Origin: Pinus tabuliformis
Lineage: Eukaryota; Streptophyta; Pinopsida; Pinales; Pinaceae
Reading direction: 5' to 3'
Length of the DNA stretch: 64,000 bases
NCBI GenBank assembly: GCA_031772625.1
Contig: CM062820.1
Span: 317,586,545-317,650,544, forward strand
Part shown: positions 53,004 to 64,000 of the stretch, one piece after another
Layout: every line of letters starts with the position of its first letter
How positions within the stretch are numbered: the stretch's first letter is position 1
Position numbers and translations under genes: made by a program
Notes under the pieces: model-generated
What the model saw: only the letters and a program-made list of their open reading frames with translations
Told to the model about the DNA's origin: nothing
The model's database searches: none

Positions 53004-54918
53004 ATGGCGAAGTCAAGGAAGAAAGTCTCCAATCCTCATAAGAATGTGTCTCCCTCCACTACTAAAATAGAAGACAATCAATTTGAAGAGGCTCCAAGGC
53101 TCAATGGGAACTTTAATATATGGGAATCAAGAATGAGGAATTTCTTACAGACTCAAGGCATTGAAATCTGGAAATCAGTGATTGATGATAGCAGGATGGA
53201 TAGAGAATCCAAGAATTACAATGCAAAAGCAATGAAGGCAATCTTGAATGGGCTCCCTAATTCTGTAAAGTACAATTTAGGAAAATGTTCATCAGCAAAG
53301 GGTATATGGGATAAACTTCATGACCTTCACTCAAAAGGAGCATTGACCATGACCATCGGTCAAGAAGATGATGGAAATCTAGAACCCATCATAGAAGTTG
53401 AACATGAGAATGATGACATCAAGGCTAAAACAGACCTAGAAGATGAAGAGAATGAAAAAGACTTTGTAGAAGAACTCCTCGCTCAACTTATGACTTCCAT
53501 GGAAGAGATTAACAATTTGAAAAATGAAAATGAGGCACTTAAGAAGATAGCTCCAGTTGGTAACCAAGATCAAACAAGGAAGAAATTTGACCTCATCAAG
53601 CTTCAAGTACAAGAAATGGATGAAGAGCTTGCCAAGCTTAAGAAGGAATATCATTAGAGCAAAAGAAAGCATCATGAAGAATTCATATCCATGACAAATC
53701 AATTGGATAAAGCAAAGAAGCAAGAAGATATCTTGTCAAGCCAACTTGAACAAAGGCACAGGAGCTTGAACAAACTTGAAGAAGAGATTGGTCAGTACAA
53801 GGTAAAGGTCTCCTCTCTCAAGTCTCAACTACAAGAAGCAAGGAAACAAGCACAAGGAGCTGAAAATACCGTGGAAGCATTGGAAGTCATAGAAGGACAA
53901 GTTGATGAAGCAGGAAAGGAAAGAAACACCATGATCTGTCAACTGAAAGCAAAGGATGAAGAAATCTTCAAAATGAAGTCAGATATCATCTCCCTTAAAA
54001 TAGTAGCAAATGAAGCTACTTGTAGCAAGGAAGAAACTGAGGAACAACTTGCAAAGAAGAACAATGAGTGTGAAAGATTGGAAAAAGAGATTGTCTTCCT
54101 CAGAACAAAGGTTGAAGGGATGAACAAAATCTTGAAGAGCTCTCAAGCCTTGGATGACATGCTCAGCTATCACAGATGTCCATCTGATAAATCAGGACTC
54201 GAATATGTAGGTGAACTCCTCAAACAAGAATGAAAATGCTTTAAACAAAAGAGATGTGAAGAAGGCAAAAAGAAATGGTGATGCTCCCAGTTCCAGCAAA
54301 GGCAAGGAGAAAAATCAAGGCTACAATAAAAGAAATCCTGCTCCAAGAAGAAAACCAGCTGCAAGAAGAAATGTAGATGATGTCAAAGAGGCGAGAGGCA
54401 ATGGTTATCATCAAAGGATCTGAAGGCAGAAAGGCTTCAGAAGTACATCAAGGAAACCTCCATCTCCCAGGTACCAAAGTTCATTTTTTGGTTATTGTTA
54501 TTCTTGTTCAAACTTTGGTCACATGGAAAAAGACTGTAAAGCATATCATAAAGATAGATGTTATGGTCCCCAACCATCTCATAGAGATAGATGCTATAGT
54601 CCCCAACAATCTACTAGAAACAATTTTGCAAGAAGAAATCATGAATTCTTATTCATGAACAATGTAGAATGCTTCAAGTGTCATAACATTAGTCATATGG
54701 CACATGATTGTAACTTAACCTGGGCTCTTACACAAGCTAAAACCATGCAAAAGAAGAAAGCTACACAAGTGTGTAGAAGGAAGGAAATACAATCTGAAAG
54801 TCCCTTAAGTTCTTCAACCAACAACATATGTCATTGGCCTGAATTTTTCCAATCTAAGCATTTTATGAGTAGACTCTACCCAAAAGAGATGATGCATACA
54901 GTTAGGGGGAGCCTGTAA
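53004..54918 (+). pseudogene. SIRE-like gag, the only gene of the TR-GAG element
   Basis: The start is the ATG of ATGGCGAAGTCAAGG. Residues about 30-110 form the Copia gag core: EAPRLNGNFNIWESRMRNFL, AKAMKAILNGLPNSVKYNLG, SSAKGIWDKLHDLHSKGA. A very long coiled coil follows (NLKNENEALKKI, then the 53691-54233 part with EQLAKKNNECERLEKEIVFL), as in SIRE/Maximus Gag. A TAG at 53655 lies in frame, and frameshifts occur near 54215 and 54425-54490. Two CCHC knuckles close it: CYSCSNFGHMEKDC (54496-54537) and CFKCHNISHMAHDC (54670-54711). No protease, integrase, RT or RNase H follows. Such elements must be moved by a relative's enzymes. Confidence 0.8.
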
Positions 54919-55967
54919 GTCTTGATCACTATTGCAAAAGCTATTAGTGAAAAGGGTCCTGATGAAATCCTTGTTGAACTATATTAACAATCATTCCTTG
55001 ATGAAGATCATGTCTCAGGAGCACTCCATTGAAGCATATGATCCTGTAACCATTCTTTGGACGGTTGTTAAAGAAATAGGGCAAACAACCATGGTGCTAT
55101 TATCACAGAAGTTTATGTCTTAACTCAGGGATTTAATGTGAGAACAGATAAATTTTGGACACTAATAGAGGGAGTCTTCAAACAAACAGATACATTTGGA
55201 ATGGAGTTTGAAGTAAGAGCAGCTGGCAGCATATAACAAAACTGAAGCATTGCATGAAGATGCAAATCAGTAGAAGCAAATCAGCAGAATAAATTTAAAG
55301 GACAGTCACAGATTGGATATCTGAATCTGCAAAGATATGTACAAGAACACAAGAAAAAGATGGCTCATAGGAAGGAGAATGTTGTGCAGTCAAGCATAAC
55401 TTAAGCTGATACAGATCACTTAAGAAATATAGCAACAGTAAGGCACAACCCTTCACATTTTTGTCCAAAATTCAATGACGATTGAATACTAGATGGTAGT
55501 AACTTAAGGGGAAGCACAGAGACACAAAGGAACTCAGATCTGGAGAAAGATAGCAAGAAAGACAATCTCAGGGGAATTTTCCCTCGATTCGAACTATGAA
55601 GGTCTCTCAATTCTACCTATGGAGACATCAATATGGATTGAAGCATAAAAGCCTGGACTTGGACACTTGGTGTATGGCCATTTGCAATCTAAATAAAAGC
55701 ATTAAAGTAGGGCATCCTTAAGCATTGTTGAAGCCATGATAAAGCAGTTTTGAGACATGAAGAGGGAATAATGTGCAAATTGATGATAAAACATCAATCC
55801 TTCTATCTTGAGTAAAATGAAGAAGAGCACTATGACAGGGGGAGTCACCGACCCGTGAAGATCTACCATTCATGAAGAACAAAAGCAGTTTGATAGGGGG
55901 AGTCCCAGAGCACTCCTTTGCCATTGATGTCAAAGGGGGAGAGAAGAAGAATATTGCCATCAATAAC
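54919..55967 (+). other. 3' non-coding region of the TR-GAG element
   Basis: About 1 kb without supported coding. It contains several PPT-like GGGGGAG boxes: TTAGGGGGAGCC at 54902, CAGGGGGAGTCACC near 55837, ATAGGGGGAGTCCC near 55895 and CAAAGGGGGAGAGAAG at 55932. These lie before the true PPT at 55968. This fits loss of the whole pol region. Confidence 0.55.
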
Positions 55968-55979
55968 AAAGGGGGATAT
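55968..55979 (+). promoter_or_regulatory. Polypurine tract of the TR-GAG element
   Basis: AAAGGGGGATAT immediately before the right LTR start TGTTGACC. Confidence 0.8.
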
Positions 55980-56237
55980 TGTTGACCTAGTTTGTGATTG
56001 ATGTCAATATGGAAATATTCTGGATACTAGAGGATGACATGAAGCCAAGGGGAAGCCGAGCAAATCCATGAAGAGATAAGAGGAACCATATATGCAAGGA
56101 GGTCTTTGAAAGACACTGCCAAGCTAGAGGAGTAGATGGAGATGAGAGGAGCTAACAGAGCATGAAGCACCACCATCGGAGCCATATCGGAAGAGTGCTG
56201 CATGTAATACATGCCCACGAAGAACCTACAGGAGTAG

Positions 56238-56308
<71 letters not shown>

Positions 56309-56314
56309 TATATA

Positions 56315-56387
<73 letters not shown>

Positions 56388-56851
56388 ATATATATATGCC
56401 AAAACAGAGTTAGCGGAGCTAGAGGAGAAAACAGAGCAAGTAGAACAGAGCATATATATATATATCTATCTATATATATATATATGCCAAAACAGAGTTA
56501 GCGGAGCTAGAGGAGAAAACAGAGCAAGCAGAACAGAGCATATATATATATATATATATATATGTGCCATAGATATTCCAAAGAAGAGGAGCAAATAGAG
56601 CATATCAGACCAAGAGGAGCCATCGAAGGAGCAATGGATGCATTTACCACCAGCGGAGCCATACATATATATATATGCCATATATATGTCAATGAAGAGG
56701 AGCACACAGCTATCGAGAGCCTATCAGGAGCCATATATCCATGGGACGCAGCAATCATAGCTATCAGAGCAACAGTGCCAAAGGAATACTCTATCAGAGG
56801 GGTAGAGCTATCGCATATCACATAGGGCAAGAGTAAGATTCATAAGCGGAG

Positions 56852-56885
<34 letters not shown>

Positions 56886-58968
56886 AAAGAAACAAAACAA
56901 TGGAACAATATATATTTGCATGCAATAAACACTATCGGAGGCGGAGCAATATATAATATCGGAGAAATCATATTGGCAAGCTTTATTAAGTGTCACCCCG
57001 AAACCTCTAATTGCGATAATGTACATGGACCCGATGCGAGATTGTGTTATGGTTGAATTTTTATCGCATCCGCCCATCGCAATGCTACACAGAGGGTTGT
57101 CCAACGAGAAGCGCCGATAGCGATATGCATACGAACCCGACTACACCAGTGCAATATAATTTAATATGTTATCGCATCTATGTAACCCCATCACATCGGG
57201 CCTATGTGGTGTTCCCATATTGCATCACGTTACAAAGAAAAGCGGAAACGAAGAATTATAAAGGTTTCTTTGAAGTGATATCCAGTCCGGCGGATATTGC
57301 ATCGCTTACGGGAGGCGACATCCAACCACTACGACTGGCAAACGCCGATTGGCATCGCATCAGGCCATCGGAGCAGAACACATATATATATTAAAAAGGG
57401 ACATTGCGAACTGTTGATAGCGATAGCAATATCGCATCGAGACTGTGGAAAGCGCCGATAGTTGGAAGCCCGCATTGTTGACCGTCGATACCGCAATTGG
57501 ATCATGATCGTTTGATCGGTTAGATCCTGATTTGTGTATATAACCCCATATATGCATTAAAAGGCATAGAAAACGTTGTTTTCAATAGTAACGAAAGCCT
57601 TGGGTCCCAAAAGGGATTAAAGAGCTGATTTGCCAGTTTAAAAGGGTTTTCGGTCCCGATATTTAAGAGAGGTGATTGTGGGTCAAAGATCCCTTGTGGG
57701 CCTTATTTAAATCCATTGCTGTTGCCCCTTAGTCTTTTGGAATATTTGTATCACATTCTCTATGTAATTAAATACTTGTATATATTGCTTGCGTGGGGCT
57801 TGGAGACAGAGATGCATTAAGGAATGCTCCCGATAGCTCAGAAGACGAGAATCAGCGATAGGACGTAGCAGGTCCGTTAAATGTAATAAGTATTCTATGT
57901 GTATGCAGCCTCTCTTTCTCCTGAACATGTCCCGTGAATATTGGAATGGTCGGATAAGACAGAGGAAACGTAAATTCAGGAAGCTGAAGAAGCAAGCAAA
58001 CGAGGAGGTAACTGACAAGATAAGCGAGCGTTGAGGAAGATGAAGAGCCTACGGAGAAAGGAAGCCACAGAGCCAGCGAGAAAGAGGAAACAAATGGACA
58101 GAGGCATGGAATGCATAAAAGCAGCAAAAACAGAGGACTGCGTATGTTGTTGGTTGTTGCGAAAAATCAGAATGTGAGATAGCAGAAGCAACAGCTGTGA
58201 ATGTTGTTGAAGGTTGTTGAACGCTGTGGAAAATAAGCTGGAGGAGACAGAGGCAGTGAGAGGATCCAGCAGAACAGAAAGAGGGCCACAGGGCTAACAG
58301 GACAACAGACAGTCAAAGGGTAGAAGTTGCCAGCAGAGAAGCAGTCTTGCTGAAACATTCACCGTGAAATTAGAACATATGCTTGAACTGAAAGCAGGTT
58401 CTTATGCAGATTTTTAGTGCAATTGTAGTGGACTCGCTAAAGCAGTGTGGAGATATGATCAGAGGTCAACTATTGGAGACTCTGTGTGAATGGTAGGAAG
58501 ACTTGTAAAAACTCCTTCAAGAGAAGACATGGTTGTCATTGATACTGTAGTTTGGAGACTACAAAGAAGTTGTAAATAGATCGAACTCAATCAAAAAGAG
58601 TTCTGAGGGTAGAACAACACTATCAAATGAATCTTGATATGTAAGAAGGATTGGAGTCCTTGGGACTAGTGCCTCAGAAGTATGGAAGGATTGAAGTCTT
58701 TGGGAGTTGGTGCTCCTAAGTCCAAGATTGGTGTCTTGGAAAAATAGAGTCGGTGCTCTGGAGGTTGGAGCCTCACCAAGTCCAAGTTGGAGCTTGGCAA
58801 CTGATTGTAACCATCTATATTTTGTATCTATTTTACTGCACAGTTTATGTTAATAAAAGCATTTATTCTTGCTATTCATCTTGTGTTCTGAATATATATG
58901 TTTTAAGTGGTGAAACAATAATGGGAAAAAGAAATACTGATTCACCCCCCTTCTCATTATTTCCAACA
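55980..58968 (+). mobile_element. Right LTR of the TR-GAG element
   Basis: 2989 bases, TGTTGACCTAGTTTGTGATT...TTCTCATTATTTCCAACA, followed by the TSD copy GCCTG (58969-58973). It is a direct copy of 50186-52937 with scattered, mostly C/T and G/A substitutions. The extra 237 bases come from a longer CA/TA tract and an 88-base tandem duplication (56399-56486 and 56487-56574). Each duplicated unit starts AAAACAGAGTTAGCGGAGCT and ends in a TA run. The whole element, 50186-58968, is about 8.8 kb. Confidence 0.9.
56238..56574 (+). repeat. Expanded (CA)n(TA)n tract and 88-base tandem duplication
   Basis: The CA run at 56238-56276 and TA run to 56398 are followed by two copies of an AAAACAGAGTTAGCGGAGCT-starting unit, each ending in a TA tract. 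Only one shorter version is present in the left LTR at 50546-50585, so the duplication happened after insertion. Confidence 0.85.
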
Positions 58969-58973
58969 GCCTG

Positions 58974-59290
58974 TTATATAGTGTCCAAACTTGTTAATTG
59001 CATGAACAATAGCTAAGAATTCTTTTTCAGTCACGGTATAATTCAACTCAGTGGGAGTCAAATTTGTACTTGTATAGTAAATGGCATAAGGAATCAAATC
59101 CTTTTGTCCCAATACAGCTCCCAAGGCTGTATATGAAGTATCTGTAGAAATATGGAAAGGAATTTTCCAATTTGGTCCTCTCAAGATAGGTGCTTCAGAT
59201 ATTTTTGCTTTCAAGGTTTCAAATGCTAGTTGGCAATTAAGATTCCACTTGAATTCACAATCTTTTGTAAGAAATTTGAAGAGTGGAGAT
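58974..59290 (-). pseudogene. RNase H of the Athila-like element, N-terminal part
   Basis: At 59214-58974: EAPILRGPNWKIPFHISTDT, SYTALGAVLGQKD and NYTVTEKEFLAIVHAINKF, the DAS..aiGavL.Q and TEkE.LA.v.a...F motifs of Ty3 RNase H (the first Asp is in STDTS). It breaks at 58973, exactly at the TSD of the TR-GAG insertion, and continues at 50185. A frame change near 59215-59290 separates it from RT. Confidence 0.8.
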
Positions 59291-59291
59291 G

Positions 59292-60836
59292 CTATTTAGT
59301 GAAATTTTCTATAAATCTTCTATAATATCCTATAAATCCTAGAAAACTTCTAACATCCTTTTGGCAATTTGGAATTGACAACTTAGAGATAACTTCAACT
59401 TTAGACTTGTCAACTTTAATCCCTTCTCCCGAAATGTGATGTCCTAAAACAATACCTTTTGTAAACATCATAAAGCATTTTTCATGGCTTAGTGAAAGGT
59501 TTGTTTCTTTACATCTTTTAAGGGATCTTTCCAAATTCTCCAAATCTTCTTCAAATGTGTTACCATAGACTGTAAAATCATCCATATATACCTCTACACA
59601 ATCATGTATTAGATCAGAAAAAATTCCTAGTACTACTCTTTGGAATGTTGCAAGTGCATTACATAATCCAAAAGGAAGCACTCAATAGGAAAAAGTTCCC
59701 CATGGACAAGTAAATGTGGTTTTATCCTGATCCTCAGGTGCTACTTGAATTTGAATATAACCATTAAAACCATCCAAGAATGAGAAATACTTTTTACCTG
59801 CTAATGTATCTAACACTTGATCTATAAAGGGCAAAGGAAAGTGATCATTCAAGGTTCCTTTATTCAATTCTCGGTAGTCAATGCACACCCTCCATTTACC
59901 ATTCATTTTAGGCACAATTACCAATGGAGAAACCCATTGGCTATCTGAAATTGGGTAAATGAAGTTTACATTGAGTAATTTTTGGAGCTCTTCTTTCACA
60001 ATTTCCCTAAGATTTGGATTCATTCTTCTTTGAGGTTGTCTGATTGGTCTACTTTTTTCCTCAATATAGATATGATGAATGCAAGTCTTAGGATCAATGC
60101 CTTTCATGTCGATATACTCCCATTCAAATGCAGCAGAATGTTTTTGTAATATTTTGGTTAGCTCTTCTTGTTGTAGTTTCTCCAATTTTTTGTTTATGTT
60201 CAATGTCCTACCTGGAAAAATTTCAATTGTAGCGCTACCAAACTCTTCCATAGAATGGAGAGACATCTGCCTAGATGACAAGTATTCAATATTATATATT
60301 TCTTGAAATTGTGCATGATCATATTTTGAAGATGTTTCAAAATTTTCCAATGTGTTCAAAATTTGACTATCTTCACTAATTTCTAATATAGTAAAGAGAG
60401 GTTGAATATCATCTTCATCATTAATCCATTCCTTGTCATCTATTTCTGTTATTGCTTTTGTTGGAGGATACAAAGTAAATTTCTCTGTTGAATTACCATC
60501 AAAATTATACATTTCACCAGATCTACAACTAATAAAAGCATTAGCTGTGGCCAACCAAGGTCTTCCTAATATGAGTGGGTGTCCTCCTAGATTATTCTTG
60601 GGAGTTAAAATCATGAAATCAATAGGATATTCCCAAGAATCTAAGGAGACTGAAATATCTTCTAGCACACCATCTGGTTTGATTACTGATCTATCTGCAA
60701 GTTGCAGTAAAGTAGGTGTGTAAAGAAGGTTAGGAAGTTTAAGCTGCTCCATAGTTTGTCTACTCATAATGTTTATTGCTGCCCCTAAGTCAATCAATCT
60801 ATTTGGAATTTCAATCCCATTTAAGTGTCTTGACAA
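59292..60836 (-). pseudogene. Protease and reverse transcriptase of the Athila-like element
   Basis: Frame 60836-59682: protease with LIDLGAAINIMSRQTME (Asp at about residue 16) and GHPLILGRPWLATANAFI. A linker (SLHSMEEFGSATIEIFPG) follows, then RT with HIYIEEKSRPIRQPQRRMNP, SQWVSPLVIVPKMNGKWRVC, DYRELNKGTLNDHFPLPFID and YFSFLDGFNGYIQIQVAPED. A single TGA after CPWGTFSY (at 59682-59684; family position CGA) separates the rest: VLPFGLCNALATFQRVVLGI, EVYMDDFTVYG (YMDD near 59588-59577) and SFLGFIGYYRRFIENF. It is nearly intact; one stop and one upstream frameshift (60837) break it. RT copies the RNA. GRPWLAT and YMDD forms match Athila-group pol. Confidence 0.85.
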
Positions 60837-60861
60837 TTAGACTTCCTGGATCCACATATTT

Positions 60862-61690
60862 CTACATGGAAATCTTTCCCATCATCATGTCTGCTATCTT
60901 TCCTACCAGGTGAAGTCTTTTTGTTTCTCTCAGTTTTCTTCCTAATCTTTTTATGCTCAACTCCTTTATTGTCTTGGCTAAAATAGGAATTTCTCTAATG
61001 GCTTGTAGCAAAGGAATTTTGATACAAACATTCTTCAATTCATCTAGAAAATAATAATTGGGCAACAAGGTCTGTTTTTCTACCCCTCTATCAATTTGTA
61101 ATCTCTCAGGAAAAGGAGGTGTAGAAGTAGACGCTGGTTGCTCAATTATAGGAGTTGTGTTTATTGTTTCTTTTTGTTTTTGTTTTGGAGGGATCTTCCC
61201 TCAAAACTTTTATTTACTTGCATAGAATCCTCCTCAGAAGTGTCTTGTTCTTGAATAACTATAGAAGGTATTTCCTTTTCTAATATCCTACCAGATTTAA
61301 TTTGAACATCATTAAGATCTATAGGAGTAATCATGTAAGTTGGAAATTGTTGTCCTTCTACCATGTAAGCATTCTGAGGGTTTTTATTATTGGGGTTTGG
61401 TAATGGTTGGGCAGGTAACTGATTTGGTTTTTGTTGAAATGGAAGTAAGAGTTGATGATTTTGACCTTGTTGTGGAGATTGTTGTGGAAATGGTAATGAA
61501 AGTTAAGGGTTTTGATTTGAAAGTTGTGGCTATTGATTTTGTGGCTGATTTTGTGAGGGAGGTGTGTCTTTTCTAACTCTTGGTGGAGTAGGTGGAGTTG
61601 TAGGAATCAAACTTCTGCCCCTAGCTACAAATCTACCCCTAGAGTCTCTTTCTCTATGCATGTCATTGTTTTGTTTTGTCGTTTTTGTTT
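60862..61690 (-). pseudogene. Shortened gag and gag-pol linker of the Athila-like element
   Basis: After the PBS the first coding text is MHRERDSRGRFVARGRS (about 61660-61610), a gag N terminus. A Gln/Pro/Asn-rich stretch (61570-61380) and MVEGQQFPTYMITPIDLNDV follow (61364-61161), then MLPNYYFLDELKNVCIKIPL (61068-60862) leading into protease. The gag capsid core is absent: no RWLPEF-type or SW..F core lies between PBS and protease. A capsid core of the same kind is present on the far side of the LTR at 63548-62994. The element was thus gag-deleted or arose by recombination. Confidence 0.6.
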
Positions 61691-61733
61691 TTTTTTTTTA
61701 TGAATGTAAGAGATAAGGTTACCTAGTTACACT

Positions 61734-61751
61734 TCCCCGGCAACAGTGCCA
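61734..61751 (-). promoter_or_regulatory. Primer binding site, Athila type
   Basis: Minus-strand TGGCACTGTTGCCGGGGA. It differs little from the Athila/Tat PBS TGGCGCCGTTGCCGGGGA, and lies three bases from the LTR end at 61755. Confidence 0.8.
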
Positions 61752-61754
61752 AAA

Positions 61755-62927
61755 TGTTTGGTCAATTTAGTGTCCTAAATTTCTTTACATAAATTATCAA
61801 TCCGGGTATCGTAAACTGATGAAGTGTAGTGCACTATATGTGCTAGATGACCCTTCTTACCTCACTGTTTTTTATTTTTTTGTTGTTTTGGGGGTTCCAT
61901 CCTTTAATTCCTAATGTTCTGCAATGTATTTAGCAAAATCTTAAATCTATTGCTGCTAAGATTCTAAAGAAATGAAATGAAAGCTAAAAGTGCTTTAAGC
62001 CAAATTTGGAAGTAAATTTTTAAACAAGAAAATGAAAACAAAGTTCTCTTCCTAATCTTATTATTGTTCCAAATCATGAACTTAAAAAGGACTTAACAGT
62101 GAAATTGCAACTATCTATTATGAAAACATAACTGAAATGAAATACTGAAAGTGAGATTACAACTACTGATTAGTCTATGACAAAATCAAAACTTAATGAA
62201 AAACTGAAAATGAAATTGCAACAAAGCTAAATAAAATGCTAAGACTGAAAATGAATTTGCAACTAAATGAAATGCTTTTTCATTTTGCTCAAAATTTTGG
62301 GAGAACAACCTCCTTGTGATAGCGTTTTGAGGAACTCCATACCTCATTTTTCTAAGAAAGCATGATTGAAAATGAATTTGTAACTAATCTACTATGGAAA
62401 ACTAATTGAAATTCTTTGTCACTCTGCTACACAATTTTGGGAGAAAAACCTCCTTGTGATAGCATTTTGAGGAACTCAATACTTCATTGTTCTAAGAGAA
62501 AGTAAACATAAAAATGCAGAGAAAATCTCATTCATAAATTAAATATTTCACCACTTAGTTTTAAGATGAACCATCAACTGAAAGGGCTTTTAGAAACATT
62601 CACTTATAACATGAGTTACTAAAATAAAAATAAAATGACAAGACAGAAATGGCGTTGATCAGTTTTAACTAAGAACTTAAAGACTAATGAACAAAATTGT
62701 GAAAGTAGTTGCAGAACAGCCAATTAGCTATAGAATGTGGTTGCGTTCCGTAGCTAAAAGACAAAAACTTATTCAAATAGTAAACATAAAAGTATAACAT
62801 GTAAATCACTTAAATATACTCCTTGAGGCAATGTATAATGGTTTTTGATGATAAGGATGGATTTTTCATGGAAAAAAAAGAAGGATGAGAAAAGTTGCTA
62901 AGGGAAAGTCAGTTTTGGAGCTCAACA
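61755..62927 (-). mobile_element. 5' LTR of the Athila-like element
   Basis: On the minus strand it begins TGTTGAGCTCCAAAACTGAC (reverse of 62927) and ends ...AATTGACCAAACA at 61755, next to the PBS. 62516-62695 and 62697-62920 match 40843-41020 and 41818-42057. Two adjacent copies of an about 140-base unit (with ATTTTGGGAGAA and ACCTCCTTGTGATAGC) lie at 62281-62370 and 62421-62503. Words of the type CTGAAAATGAATTTGCAACT repeat at 62095-62390. Confidence 0.75.
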
Positions 62928-62993
62928 GGGATCCTTAGGGTATTTCTTCTTTGGTTCATCCTTAAATGTAACCTTTTTCGTCTTTCTTTCTTC

Positions 62994-64000
62994 CTAGGTA
63001 GTATTCTTTTCTAATGCAATTATTCTCTTTTCTACAGACAACACTTCTTTCATGTTTTCTAATAAAGAAGCCTTAATGGCTATATGGACAAAAATCACTA
63101 TATTCGAAGGAAGAGAGGAAATATACCATTCGATTTGTACATCATCATCAGGGCTTGATGTAATTGGGATTTTTTTTAGCAATTTATTAAATATCGAATT
63201 AAAATCTTTGATCTTTTCACCTAATTTTTCTTTTAAATTAGAAATATCATTAACAAGGGACGCAGTTGTGCAGTCATCACCGAATTTAGTTAAGAATTTT
63301 TCTTCAAACATGTCCCAATTAGTAATAGAACCTGGTGGTAATGAAAAATATCATGAACCTGTTGATCCTTGAAGAGTGCAGGGAAACAATCTTATTACAC
63401 AGTCTTCTTCAACTACTCCATTAAGATTAATGGATAACATATAATTGTGGAGATGCTCTTCAGCAGGTAATCCATCATCAGGATTAAATTCTGGTAGCCA
63501 TCTTTCAGGGTGTTTAGGTAGAGGATGGAGAGGTGTTAACATTTTCACAGCTCCAGGATTGGCCCATGGTCTAATTGGTGGTTGGGGTGGATTTTATTGT
63601 AATCCAACCACCATTGGAGTTTGGGAAGAGCTGCATGTTTAGGGTGATTGTGTGGAAGAAGAAGTGGGTTGTGTTTTGGTGCTATATGAACTCGCATGAG
63701 TACTTTCAGAAGAAGGGGTATTAACCTGATTGATTGCAGGGAATGAAGGAGTTTATGGAGGTGAGTTTGACAAAATCTCACTAGTAGATGTTTCTAACTC
63801 AGATTTATTAGTCTTTCTCTAGAAAGAAGGAAGAGGAAACTCAAATGGAGGAACGCCAAGCTTCTCTATTTGAGAACGAGATAAAATATGAGTGGGTTGT
63901 AATGTAGAGGTTACACTTCCTTCAGAAGCTTAAGATGGTATAGAGTTTTCTGCCGAAATAGAAATTTCTCCCAATTTCTTTATTAATTCTGGACTTCATG
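62994..64000 (-). pseudogene. Gag of a further Athila-like copy, running off the window
   Basis: Reading left from the window edge: QWWLDYNKIHPNHQLDHGP (about 63640), then MKMLTPLHPLPKHPERWLPE and NPDDGLPAEEHLHNYMLSIN (63548-63351). After a TGA in place of TGG (S-stop-YFSLPPGS), MFEEKFLTKFGDDCTTASLV, LGEKIKDFNSIFNKLLKKIP and DVQIEWYISSLPSNIVIFVH (63311-62994) complete a Ty3 capsid core. The frame ends in KKVTFKDEPKKKYPKDP just before the LTR boundary at 62927. Because it lies outside the 5' LTR of the neighbouring element, it belongs to a different, older copy that was the target of the insertion, or to the product of recombination between two copies. Confidence 0.75.

Noticed and set aside
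1..64000. CRISPR arrays, rRNA, tRNA, bacterial operons
   Set aside because: No regularly spaced identical repeats, no RNA gene signature, plant retroelement content throughout.

Overview
This 64 kb window is intergenic DNA from a large-genome seed plant. A gymnosperm is my best guess, because old, nested LTR retrotransposons fill almost everything and no intact host gene is visible. That is an inference from composition; nothing in the window fixes the species. I found no rRNA, tRNA or CRISPR. Almost every coding region is a decayed retroelement gene or an unrecognised ORF with nonsense codons.

Layout. (1) 1-8870: minus-strand Tat/Ogre-like Ty3 element: LTR about 7944-8870, PBS 7919-7936, long leader, gag 5735-4143, protease, spacer, an archaeal-type-like RNase H at 1980-1507, and an antisense plant-mobile-domain-like ORF at 182-1430. 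RT and integrase are missing. (2) 8885-11692: long decayed minus-strand ORF of unknown family, followed by a region with many copies of a degenerate AATTGCGCAATT word. (3) 13.3-14.5 kb: minus-strand Copia gag and LTR end. (4) 15-18.3 kb: unassigned. (5) 18305-27127: plus-strand Ty3 element with LTRs, PBS, a gag with five zinc-knuckle-like motifs, protease, an integrase remnant and a 3.4 kb extra ORF; RT is lost. (6) 28.9-34.4 kb: an unrecognised plus-strand ORF, split by a solo Copia LTR (31377-32848, TSD GTATC). (7) 35524-38880: 3' half of a minus-strand SIRE-like Copia element, abutting head-to-head (junction about 38877) a plus-strand Tork-like Copia 3' half with LTR 40216-40838.

(8) 40839-62927: minus-strand Athila-like Ty3 element, the scaffold for two younger insertions. 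Its 5' LTR is 61755-62927, PBS 61734-61751; PR/RT, RNase H, integrase and an extra ORF in the env position follow leftwards to a partial 3' LTR at 40839-42063. A rearranged chromovirus (43265-46898, TSD CATTA) splits the extra ORF. A gag-only SIRE-like element (TR-GAG type, 50186-58968, TSD GCCTG) splits RNase H. (9) 62994-64000: gag of another Athila-like copy, running off the window.

How it works together: most elements here are non-autonomous. One keeps only gag, one lacks RT and IN, one is a scrambled chromovirus. Several therefore would have needed proteins from relatives elsewhere. Two patterns stand out. Different elements carry their own amplified short CG-rich words in LTRs and UTRs, and one such word (GCGTATACGC-like) is shared by a Ty3 and a Copia lineage. 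Several elements also carry long extra ORFs of unknown function.
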